Source: Sordaria brevicollis (Eukaryota; Ascomycota; Sordariomycetes; Sordariales; Sordariaceae). From it: a stretch of 64,000 nt of DNA. Where the stretch lies: assembly GCA_033439795.1 (NCBI GenBank), contig JAUTDP010000012.1:2232001-2296000 (forward strand). The letters run 5' to 3'. Under the pieces are notes generated by a model that ran no database searches, had not been told where the DNA came from, and worked only from the letters and a program-made list of their open reading frames with translations. The position numbers were made by a program, and so were the translations under genes. Positions 1 through 11,394 of the stretch are shown here, in pieces; positions within the stretch are counted from its first letter, which is position 1; every line of letters begins with the position of its first letter.

Positions 1-1054
1 TTGTATATATTTACCCAATTCAACGAAATAACGCCTACTCTTAATTTTGAATATAATAAACCGTTAAATTAATAACGGGAATTAACTAAAACCCGGGTAA
101 TTAATTACTTCCTTTAAAAATTTAGTACGAAAATCGTTCTTTATTTTAATTACTTTAGCAAAATACTGATGGTCGATATCGAAAATATATTTTTATATAC
201 TAAATAAGGAGAATTATTATATAACTATTATATTATTATATTTCAACGTAGAAAAATACCTTCGAGAAGGTTAATTATTAATATTTAATAAAAAAAAATA
301 TTAATTTATAAATTAAAAAGAATAGTAAGCGAAAAAAGAAAAGTTCGAGACCTATAAAAAATCGGAAGAGACTTAAAGAAAATCGGAGGAGACCTAGAAT
401 ATATTAGGGATAATAAAAAAAAATAATAAAGTATAAAAAAAGATAAAAGAAAGGGATAATAATTATACTTATAATAATAAAAGAGAATATTTACGAACGT
501 AATTTGCCTATTACTACTTCTTCGAAATCCAACTATTATTTAAATACGCTAAAATCTTATCGTTAGCGGGTATATTCGCAAAAGTATTCTAAATAAATTC
601 GTTATAAATTATTTTAAACCGTTAATATTTAATAGCGTATAATATATACTTTAAATAGGTTTTATACCTATTCCTAACCAATTTACGTCGTAAGGTCCAT
701 TTATAATAAACGTAATAAAATAGGTATTTAACGTTTAATTTTAAAAAGGCTATATATACAACCTTTTATTCGATATTAAAATCGTTTATAAGAAAATAAC
801 GAAATAGCTATAAATTTCTAATATACTCTATTACCTATTCTTTAATTACTATTAATAATACGTATATAATATTTGCGTTAGATTTTTCTATAAAAAAATA
901 ATTATAAAGGATTTAATAACCGTATTCATTATAAACGAATATAATATAGAATAACTAATTAAATTAATTAATATTATACGTTATATTTATAAAAACGAGG
1001 TAATTATGCCTTTATAACGTTTTAAACTAATTTAGAAAAAGAAAAGGAGAATTA
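1..1054. repeat. RIP-mutated AT-rich DNA left of the first LTR element
   Basis: This stretch is strongly AT-rich, with TpA abundant and CpA/TpG almost absent, as expected after heavy RIP. All frames are full of stop codons. I recognise no domain in it. It lies immediately outside the target duplication of the LTR element that starts at 1060, so it is older repeat DNA into which that element inserted. Confidence 0.75.
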
Positions 1055-1059
1055 ATAAA

Positions 1060-1312
1060 TGTAAGGGGGATAGTAGAGTATAGCATAGATACTGGGCCTA
1101 ATGAATTGATAAGGTTCTACGAAGAGAAAAGGGGGAAAAGCCGTACCGTAAAGCGGAGTCGTAGACTCTATCCTTTTGAAGGGGGCTATAAGTACGTAAG
1201 TAATTCTATAGAATTAATACGTACCGCCCGAATTATAATTATAAAGGTAGCTATAAGGAGTTAATTAGGCCGTAAAGCCTAATATAACCTCTTGGGCGGT
1301 AGCCTTATAATA
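1060..1312 (-). repeat. 3' LTR of element 1
   Basis: It begins TGTAAGGGGG on the plus strand and ends TTATAATA, the RIP-altered counterpart of the CCATGATA end of the other LTR. It aligns along its whole length with 8460-8712, with mostly C/T and G/A differences. Its first about 70 bases also match the reverse complement of the LTRs of element 2. Confidence 0.85.
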
Positions 1313-2039
1313 TTAGCCCCCTCCTTTCCTTTTAATTACTATAATAATAATCGCTATTTAATTATTATTTATAAATACCTTTTAGAATTTAATCCCTCTA
1401 ATTTAATTATATACCCGTATTTTCGTCCTAATTTACGCAATTAATCGCCTACGCGTAATTAATTAATTTATACGCCAATTAGTTATTTATAGGCCTTCTT
1501 CCCGTCGTAAATCCGTTCCTCCTATAAAACCTTTTATTTCCCTTCCTCTTTCTCTCTTTTTCTCTTCCCTTTTCCTTTCTTTAGCGCGAAATTAAATCCT
1601 CTTAATAAATCCTCTTCTACGCTACAATCCCCTAAATTCTTATTAATTATAAATATAAATTCCCTTATTATAAACCTTTTTAAATTTACCCCCGAATAAT
1701 TAAAAATAATATATATTTTTAATATATTCGTTACTTTATAATAATAATTTTAATATTATTATTAATTTACTTTCTAATAGTAATAATAATAATATATTAT
1801 TCCCTAATATTATTAGGCCGTATTTAAAATTCCCTTTACTCTAGTTCTAATTATATTTTTAATTCCTACGGCGGTTTTACCTCTTTTTCCCTTCGGGTTG
1901 GTTTTAATTATTTATTTTTACCCTTACCCTATTAATTAATACGCTAATAACCTTTTTTTCGCGATTTTACCGCTTTAAATTTCGACCTTTATTATAATTT
2001 TAAATTTAATTTAAATTTTTATCCGTATTTTTATCGGTT

Positions 2040-3117
2040 TAAAGGAGAATAAGGAGGGGTTTAATTCTAATGACCCTAACCCTTTTATATTTAAAAAGAG
2101 TAAAAAAATTAATATAATAGCGGTTTTATATAATATTTTATTTTCGTTTTATAATAAAGTAAAATAAATAAAAAATAAAATTATAATAGCCTTCGCTAAA
2201 TATAAACCTAACGAAAATTAATATTAAATTTACTTTTTTTACGGTTATTATTACTAAAACGCTAATTTCGAAAGCGGTAAAAAATATATTATTTATATAA
2301 TTAAATTAAATAAAGCCTATTAATTTATTTCTATTATAATTTAGGTTATTTATATCGTTTAATAAATAGCTAAATATTTAAATTTTATTAATATTAATAA
2401 AGCCGCTTAAATTCGCAATTTAATAATTTCGGTAAACGAATTTATAGAATATATTTTTAAATTTATAGCCTTTAATTACCTTTCTACCAGCTTTTTCGAA
2501 TCCTTCTTTTCCGGTTCGCTTATCCCTACGGCCACTCTTATTTTTATTACCCTACCTACTATAACCCCCGTTCTAACCCTTATTATTATTATAATTATTA
2601 TTTTTACCGTTAAAATAAATATTTTCCGTTAAAAATTAACTTTTTTATAAATTTAAATTTTTATTAAGGAAGTTACCGAATTATAATAATAATAAATCGT
2701 TATTAACGTTAATAAATCGTTAAAAAACTTTTTTACCCGCTTCCTCCCTATTATAACCGTTTACCCCTTTTTTATTAAAGAGGAGGAAGAAATTCCCTAG
2801 CTTCCGGTTAAGAAATAAAAGTTTATAGCCCCTTCTTATCCCTATACTTATAATATATATTCCTATATTAAAATTACTATTATTAAATTTATTAAGGCCG
2901 AATTTATAGAAGTTATTACTTCCCCTTCTCCTATTTTCGGCGTTTCGCCCTCGATTTTTTCTTTTAATTATAATCTTTTTAATACCCCAGCCCCTACTCT
3001 TATTTTTACGCGCTCGGTTTTCAATTTTACGGCCCTTTCGGCTACTAAAAATAAAATAAATTTAATAAAAAAAAAGAAGGAAGGTATAAATAAAGAAATA
3101 AATAATATTACGGCTTA
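2040..3117 (+). pseudogene. decayed antisense reading frame in the 3' part of element 1
   Basis: Between the region where integrase should end and the 3' LTR, the plus strand (antisense to the element) holds a frame with few stops compared with the surrounding DNA. The last about 95 codons before a TAA near 3115-3117 have no stop except RIP-type TAG/TAA. The sequence includes the peptide SPSPIFGVSPSIFSFN and ends in a lysine-rich stretch (KINLIKKKKEGINKE). I do not recognise the protein family. The exact start is unknown and frame changes are possible. A similar arrangement exists in element 2. Confidence 0.35.
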
Positions 3118-5099
3118 AATATTTTTTTTTTATTATTTTTTCTTTTTTATATAATTAGGAATTTTTTTATAGTAGGTTAACCCTTACTATCCTCCTTTTT
3201 AGAATAGATTCTTTAGCTTTTAATTATATTAATATCGTTTTATTCCTAAGCGAATTTATTTCCCGTTCTATTATTTTTTTAAAGGTCCCGTATTTATATT
3301 TATAAACCTATATTATTTTTCGAATTCGTTTAATATTATAATTTTTAAAAATTTCTTAAGGGCTCCTATATAATATTTATAAATCCCTTTTATTTTATAA
3401 GAACGTTCCTTACTATTATATTATTAAAATTTATAAAATTATTTATATAGAGGATTTTTTTTACCTCCTATTCCTTTTCTCCTTTTACGATTATTATTAA
3501 GGGTTATAAATCGGACGTAATTTATCCCGGGAGAGGGTCTTCTACAATTCTACGTAATAAATTTATATAAAAAACGTTATAAACGCCCGTAGGGAGCCTT
3601 TTAAATTCTACTATATAAAGAAAAAATATTCTAAATATAGTATACTTTGCGTAAATTATATCGAATTTCTTTTTTAGGCGCCTAGAATTAAAATTCTTAA
3701 GGTTGAACCAAATTTTATTTCCGATCTAAAATTTTTTAATAGGGTGTTTCGACCGGTTGGCGAACTTTTTTTACTACTATATAACGGTAGTTATAATAAT
3801 TTAATATAAATTCGAAATTTACTACAATTTTTTAACGAATTTATAAACCTTCTTTTTTAAAATAAATATTATAAGTAAAAATATAGAATCCTCTACTATA
3901 AGAATTATAAAGCTAGTTTTATAGTTATAGGAAATAAAAAATAGGCTTATACTAATTAAAATATTAATTTTATGATTAATAACGAATTATATTATAAAAG
4001 TCTAACGGTCCTAATTATTTTATAAATAATTAATATATATCTTAAAGAAGGCGTAAACTTTTTAATTTATTCTCTTTAAGCCTTTATTTATTTATAAATA
4101 GTAAATAGTATTAGAAAATTACTTTATACCTATTAATTTATAGAAACGTTTTTAAAATTTATTTATTTAATTAATACTTCTATTATTAATAATAGTACGT
4201 AATTAATTATAATAATAGATAAAGTAAAAGAAAAACCGTTCTATATATAAATTTATATCTATAGAGGATATAGGCTCTAAAATTATTCCTTTCGTTAATT
4301 AGTCCTTATAAATTAATAAATAAATATTACCCCTAAAATTTAGGAGATTAGTAATAAAGTTTAATTATAAATTTCGGTACTAATATTCTAAGGGTAATAA
4401 AGATTAAAGGAGCCTTCGTTTTATATTTCTTTAAACCTTTATTGAACTATATATATAATAATTGCGTAAAAACCATCGAACCTAAGGGTTTAATAAAAGT
4501 TAATAATATTCTTTTATAAATATATAAATTATTCCTTCCCTTCCCGGGTAATTAAAGGTAAAAGCTTCGTATATATATTAAATTAAAACGGTACGTAGGG
4601 CGTTAAATTAATATTCCTTTTCTATTATTATTAAGGCCGCTACTTCTATAGCCGCGGGAATTCTTAGGATTTAGAATTTTTTTTTATACTTTAATCGCCC
4701 TAAATTATTTATAATATAATTGGCGATTTATATTTTAAATTATAAAAATAATTTAAAAGTACGGGTATTTTAAATAACGGCTTACAATATAATTTAATAT
4801 ATAGAATCTTTCTAAACCGTTTAGTCTTAAAGTTATTATAAATCTGGATTTTTAAAAATTTACGCTCCTCTTACCGGTTCTAACGCTATAAAAGAGGCGG
4901 AGATTCGTACGTATTTTTTAAATACGGACCCCGGGATAAAATATATATTTTTAACTTCTAAATCCTCCCTTATAAATTTATTTTAATTTCGGTAAAATAG
5001 GGCGTTTAAGATCATAATATCTTTACCCGGTTTATAAACGATATTGAAATTAAATTGTAAAAAATATTCTACTTAATAAATTTATTTTTTAAATAACCG

Positions 5100-5980
5100 C
5101 TATTTTTTTATAAAATATTCTAAATTCTTATAATTTATTAAAATAGTAAATTCCTTACAATTATAGAATTCTATAAATTATTCCTCTAAATAGGAAATAA
5201 TCGCCAATATTTCTTTATTATAAATTAAATAATTTTATTCTATTAACGCTAATTTTCGGGAATAAAAGTTAATAATTTTATATATACCGTTTTTTTAATC
5301 CTATATAATTACTCCTCCGAAAGTATAATTATTATAATTTACTTCTAAATAAATAGCTTTTTTAAAATTAAATTCTATAAGTATAAGGGCTTTCGTAAAT
5401 AGGGTTTTTAATAATTAGAACGCAAATTCGTATTCCTTAATTTATTCGAAAATTACTCCTTTTTTTATAAAAATTATTAAGAGCGTAATTATTTTCGAAA
5501 ATTGTAAAATAAATATCCAATAATAATTTATAAAACTTAAGAAATTATATACCCTTTTCTATAATATAAGTAAAAATTATTCTAAAATTACTTTAATTTT
5601 ATTTAAATTTATTTATATATTTACGCTTATGTAAATAATAAATTTTAAATATTTAACTTTTATAATTATAAATTCGTATTTATTAAAATTAAAGTACAAA
5701 CTATATAGAATTAATCTCTTTAATACCTTTTTAACCTTATTTTTATAATTTTCTTTAATTCCTAATAAATATATAAGTATATTATTTATATATACCGAGT
5801 AAAATTTATTTAGGAAATTTTTTAGAATAAAATTAATATACCGTTAAAATAACGTTAAGGCCCCCGAAAATCCGAAAGGGATTATTAATTATTCGAAGAG
5901 CCCGTACTATATTCGAAATATTGTTTTCTATTCTTTTTTTACGGCTATATATATTTTATAAAAAGCCTATATTATATTTA
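5100..5980 (-). pseudogene. reverse transcriptase / RNase H relic of element 1
   Basis: Read on the minus strand, about 5,960 to 5,770 gives a decayed RT core resembling the family pattern KTAFRTRYGLFEWLVMPFGL, seen here as YGLFE, LIIPFGFSGALTLF and RYINFILKNFL with stops. About 5,280 to 5,110 gives the RNase H segment with SRKLALIE, YNKEILAIISYLEE and FTILINYKNLEYF. Order and strand fit a Ty3/gypsy pol. Stops fall at former Gln/Trp codons, so this is an inactivated copy. Confidence 0.8.
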
Positions 5981-8459
5981 TTTTAATATATTACTTTATA
6001 CTTTTAAAGATTTTAAAAGTATTCCGAATTAAGGGTGGGGGTTGCGGTTTAATTATATAATAATATTAAACGTTTAATAATCGTAATAAAATCGTAAACC
6101 GCCTCCCGGTTTTTTAATAAATAGGATTAAGGCGGTAACTTCTAAATTATTCGCGTAAATATATCCTTTATTTATAAAATCCTTTAACGTCTTTTTTAAA
6201 ATTAATAATTCTTCCTTTAATATATTATAAATAAGTTTAAAGGGAATCGGTAAATTCTAACCGTTTAGACCCTTTTTAAAATTAATAATGTAATCGATAT
6301 TTAATTTATAGGGGTTAAATTTATCGGCCTCTACTTTTATAAATAAGGGTAAAAAATAATAATATTATTAAAGGATTTTCTTTTTTAATTCTACCTTTAT
6401 ATAAACCTTCTTTAATATTAGGGCTTTCTCGATATTATATAAATTAATTATAAAAATATAATCTTCAATTGCCGCGCGTTTATACTTCTTATAATTTCGA
6501 TTTATTATCCCTACGAATATAATAGTAAGGATATAAATTATAAATTTAACCTCTTTAATAAAAGGGGTATTTTCTTTCTTTTCTCCTTTAATATAAAGAA
6601 TTTAATCAGTTATTACTCCTATATATAAACGTTTTTTATAAAGGATAGAATAGGCCCTATACGCAATTAATTATAATTTATTTAATATAATAAAGTATTC
6701 TAATTTTAAAATTATATAGGCTACGGTTAATTTTATATAACCGTTTATTTCTATAATTATTTATACTATATTATAAATAGCAATTCCTTCTATTATTATA
6801 AAGGCTCCTTTTATTTTATACTTTAAAATAAAAATTATAAGGATTTTCAAACCTTATATAACTTTCTTACTAATTATAATATAATATTAATATCTTTTAT
6901 TAACGAAGGCGTAAATTAAATTATAATTATTAATAATAAATAGAATTAAAATAAATTCAATTTCTATTTTATTTTCTATTTTAAAATCTTCTACTTTCTT
7001 ATTTAATATTTTTAAAAATTCTAATACCCAATTACGTATTAGAATTATTCTTTTCCTTAATCTTTTATAGCGGACGTAAATTCGTCTTCGTTTTTTAATA
7101 TTAATAGGGCTAGGGTTATAATATTAATACTAATCCTCTTATTTAGGTTTTCGGCCGGTAAATATAAATACCCAATAGTATAATATCCTCCGGCGCTATA
7201 TTTTATATAAAAACTATTTTCTTTACGCTTTTAATATTCTTTATTAAAAATTTATTTCGCTCTATATTAAATTTAACCACTTCTTTTACTTTTATAACCT
7301 CTTTTTCTACCCCGAATAGGTCCTAAGGAGGTTTTCCCTATAAATATATTTATATCGCTATTAACGTCGCAAATTCCCAATTCGGTAAAATTTATAAAGG
7401 CTATAAATTAAAAATTTAAAATAAATTATAGGACGTTAATTTATTAAAGGATTTTAAGCGCCTAATAATAATTAATATTCTTTTAAATTTTCTTTCCTTA
7501 TCGGTAATTCGTTTATTTAAAGGCCTTAAAAACTTCGGTACGTTTATACTTAATAATTTAAAATTATAATACTTCGGTATAATCGTTATAATTATCGGGA
7601 AATTTAATAATAAAAATTATATTTAAAAACTTTTAATTAAAAGTATTATAAAATATATTTAATTTAAATTCGTTATTCTATAAAGCTTTTTTAACTTTAA
7701 ATAATTCATTTTCCTATTCTATAAAGAAGGTAAAAAAATATTACCTATTATACTAACGTATAGCGTAGAAACGTATTAATATAGTATTATATAGGTAATA
7801 GGCCCCGAAAATGCGGTTAATTTAATTAAATAAGAATATAAAATTTATAATTTTATTTAAAATATATTAAATTTAAAAGCCTTTAAATTTCTTCTTTTTA
7901 TAAGCGGGCAAAGTATTAAGGATTTCGATCTATATAATTTTATAATCTACCCGAAGCCTAATTTTATTATTAATATTATAAATTTCAACGAATTATACGA
8001 AATAGAAATTAAAATTTTCTTAAATACCGTCCTAAATAAAAAGGATAATAAATTTACGCCTATAACCCGAATTAATTATAAAATTAGCCGTATTTATAAT
8101 TAAGACGCTAAAAAATACGAAATTTATTTAAAGGTAAGGAGAACGATTAATAATTAAAACCGTAATAATAATATAAACGGTTCTAAAAAAATCGAATTTA
8201 TTAATACCTAGCGCGTTTATAATAATAAAAAGGATCCCTTAGGTTTAAAAATTCTAAGGATTTATAGGGGTAGGTTTTATAAAAGTAGGAGGATTAAAGA
8301 GGTCCTAAAAGGAAGTATTTTATATAGAGGGTACGGAAACTATTTCTTCGTCTAAATTAGGTACGTTAAAATCGATTATTCTAATAACTAATATCGCCGC
8401 GTTTAAATAGCTATAAATTCTCTTTCTCTCTCTCTTTTATAAAAGTGGGTAAAATTTAA

Positions 8460-8712
8460 TATAAAGGGGATAGTAGAGTATAGTATAAATATTAGGCCTA
8501 ATAAATTAATAAGGTTCTACGAAAAGAAAAGGGGGAAAAGCCGTATTACAAAACGGGGTCGCAAACTCTATCCTTTTAAAGGGGGTTATAGGCACGTGAG
8601 TAACTCTATAGAATTAATGTGTACCGCCCGAGCTATAGCTACAGGGGCAGCCATAGGGAGCTAGTCAGGCCGTGGAGCCTAATATAACCTCCTGGGCGGT
8701 AGCCCCATGATA
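8460..8712 (-). repeat. 5' LTR of element 1
   Basis: It is the 253-bp direct repeat partner of 1060-1312. It retains GC-rich patches such as GCACGTGAGTAAC and GCCCCATGA, so it is less RIP-mutated than the element interior. Confidence 0.85.
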
Positions 8713-8717
8713 ATAAA

Positions 8718-8777
8718 GTTGAAGCGGTTAAAGCGGTTAAAGCGGTTAAAATAGTTGAAACGGTTAAAGCGGTTAAG
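8718..8777. repeat. 9-bp tandem repeat (GTTAAAGCG), about 6.5 copies
   Basis: Units read GTTGAAGCG, GTTAAAGCG twice, GTTAAAATA, GTTGAAACG and GTTAAAGCG, plus a partial copy. Differences are mainly G/A changes, as RIP would produce. The array starts directly after the right-hand target duplication of element 1. Confidence 0.85.
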
Positions 8778-9662
8778 TAATAATAAAAAAAAAAAAAAAG
8801 GATAGGATTTTCATTTACTAATATTTACCTATATTAGACTAAGAAAATTAGCGCTATTTAACGTACGCTTAACCGTAATGGATTTATAGTAAATATAGTT
8901 AAAATTATTAATTAGGCCGCTAATAGAATTTATATAATATTATTCTATATAATCTATTTAAACGCTAATAATAAATTACTTACTAATACGGCGCGGATTT
9001 ATATATACTTAATAGTAAATTTTACTAATATTTAAAATATCCTACTTTATTAAATAAATACCGCCGGCCACTTTTATACGTTTATAAGTATTATTATTTC
9101 GGCTATTATTATTAAATAAAGTATAATAAATTACTACCACCGTAAAACTATATACAATATTATTCTTAACCGCTTCTTTAATAACCGTATTTCGCCTAAT
9201 CTTATCTAATAAATTTATATTATAATTATAAAATAGTTATTTACGGTTAACCGATTAATAAATAACGTAATTATTAAAATATATTTCGTATTTAATCGAA
9301 CGTAGGTAAATAATAAAAATATAAAAGGATTTATCGCAAAGGTTTTTAAATAAATTTTTCTTATTATCCTTTTTAATTATCTTCGCATAGAATAAATACC
9401 GATAATATTATATATAAAACTCCCTCTCTTTATTCGGAATATACGCTTTACCGTTAAGGGAATAAAAATTATTAATAAAACGCTAATATTTATCGGTTTT
9501 TATTTAATTAATAAATTTAATTAAACTCTTTATATTAAAAAATTTTTTATATATTTACTTAATATTAGCTAATACGGGTAGGCTCTATTAATCGGCTTAA
9601 GAAATCAAGGCTAATTCGGGAATTAAAACTTCTAAAAAAGGTGGTAATACTATAATAAAATG

Positions 9663-9709
<47 letters not shown>

Positions 9710-10395
9710 TTAATAATAAAAGTAATGTACTATAATTAATAAGTAATTTAATACGCAAAATATTATAAACATCCTTTAATTTAATATCGATATCCTACGC
9801 AAATTTTACAACGTCTTCGAACGTAATAGGGATTACATTTTCTAAATCAAATTATATTAATTTAATAAACGCGCCCGGAATAATAATATTAATGGGGTCG
9901 ATTTCTTAATATTAAAGATTATCGAAACCCTATTTTTAAATACCCTTATTGAAAAATTAATTTTATTATTATTAATCTATAATTACGGATTTAATAGCGA
10001 TTTCGAACTAAAAAAAAAGAAATTAAAACGCTAATTAAGGAGATTAATTTAAAAAAGAAAAATTAAAGGTATTGTAATAAAATTAATTTAAAAAGGAAGG
10101 GGATAATAAAGGTAAAAATATTTCAATTTAAAAAGTATATTATTTAAAGAGAAGAAGAAAAGTAAATAAAAAAAACGCGTATTAGTATAAAGCATTAATT
10201 ATCTAAATTATTTTCTAAGGGGTAATTAAGTATATAGTAAAATAAATATATTATATCCCAAATCTCTTACAATTGCGGTAACTTTATTAAAATATTATTA
10301 AAATTATCGCGGATAACGGTAATTACATTATCTAAATACCCTCAATTAATTACCCAAATTATACGAAATTTTATAGTAGAATAGTAATATTATTA
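8778..10395. repeat. RIP-mutated AT-rich DNA, origin not recognised
   Basis: The base composition is the same as at the left end, with no open frame of any length. It includes a trinucleotide microsatellite at 9666-9709. Composition changes abruptly to gene-island DNA near 10,400. Confidence 0.7.
9666..9709. repeat. (TAA)n microsatellite
   Basis: About 14 uninterrupted TAA units lie inside RIP-mutated DNA. Confidence 0.9.
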
Positions 10396-11394
10396 TAGAG
10401 TATTCTATGGTCGCAAATGCATGGTGTTGTGGTGCGTGTCGCTAATAAAGCATATATCACCCGAAAAGATTTATCGATTTTTATTTTTATTTTCTATTCG
10501 ATATGGGGGGAGATGGAGGCGGTGCACGCTAAGCCAGTAAGCGCGGTAAGCAACTCCCATAGTGCCCACTAAGCATTTCAGTGTTTGTGGCTTGCGGACG
10601 AGTCCATGATTATTGCCTCGAGGTCGTCAACCAGTGTGCTTAGACTTTTGTAAGTTTTGACAAACGCTTTCTCGTGGTTTATACAGCCAAATACTAGAAG
10701 TCTGTCCATCAAGGTGTTAGTCACGCCGACACAGTCACCGTCTATAACCTTCTCGCCTTGAACCGGCTCGAGTTCGGTCCGGTCCCTCACTTTTACGGCA
10801 TGCCTCTGATATCAGCTTCGATTGGTCACCAAAGTTGGTTGGAAGCAACACCACCCTTTCACACGCAGCATCTCGCATTCCTACAGTACCAAGTGGTATC
10901 GTGAAGGACCGACACGGGACACAGGGAGGATGACGTTGTCTTAAGGTCTCGGCTATTTCAGCGAGGCTCTCTTATCAGCTAGGTTCAAGATACCCCTTTT
11001 GGTAATAGTCGAACGACTGGTTTCCGGTTGAATATCATGGCCAGACTTTACTGTCAAGTCATCCAAGGGATGGGGAAGAAACGCAGCATCACTGGGGCTT
11101 GACGATATCCCATGGAATTGCTCTTCCGCCAACGCATGGAATTTGATTCAGTTGGATGGCGAAAGACCATCACTGTCTACATATACACTGTCGCCTTCAT
11201 TGACCGCTTCCTTTGTTCGCTTATCACACAAGGCACACCGCCAAAGGCGAACTATTCACACTTATCAACGTCGCGATAAATTCAGTCTCGGAAGGCAACT
11301 CTTATACTAGCACATCAACATTCCAACATCACTTTTCAGCATCTTCTTGATATCACACAGCTACTGTCGCGTTACTTCGTCAAACTCAGCCGAG
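10396..11394. other. boundary and 5' region of the amine oxidase gene
   Basis: Normal-composition DNA begins here. The only open frame of note is on the minus strand at 10790-10578 (70 codons from a GTG). Its peptide includes LVFGCINHEKAFVKTYKSLS, which looks protein-like, but it has no ATG, a TGA lies just upstream in frame, and I see no splice partner. It may be a fragment of a truncated gene at the edge of the repeat block. The rest is presumed promoter and 5' leader. Confidence 0.4.

Larger units (their letters stand above)
1060..8712 (-). mobile_element. RIP-inactivated Ty3/gypsy LTR retrotransposon (element 1)
   Basis: Two direct LTRs of 253 bp (1060-1312 and 8460-8712) bracket 7.1 kb of RIP-mutated DNA. 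The element is flanked by a perfect 5-bp duplication, ATAAA, at 1055-1059 and 8713-8717. A purine tract, read on the minus strand, abuts the left LTR at about 1316-1334, so the left LTR is the 3' LTR and the element runs on the minus strand. Minus-strand translation shows decayed gypsy reverse transcriptase near 5,770-5,960 and RNase H near 5,110-5,280, in the order expected for Ty3/gypsy. Stop codons are TAA/TAG at places where Gln or Trp is expected, consistent with RIP. It cannot encode active proteins as it stands. Confidence 0.88.

Noticed and set aside
1..10395. CRISPR-like or regularly spaced repeats in the AT-rich block
   Set aside because: Repeats found are LTRs, a 9-bp tandem array and a TAA microsatellite; no spacer-repeat pattern, and the organism is eukaryotic.
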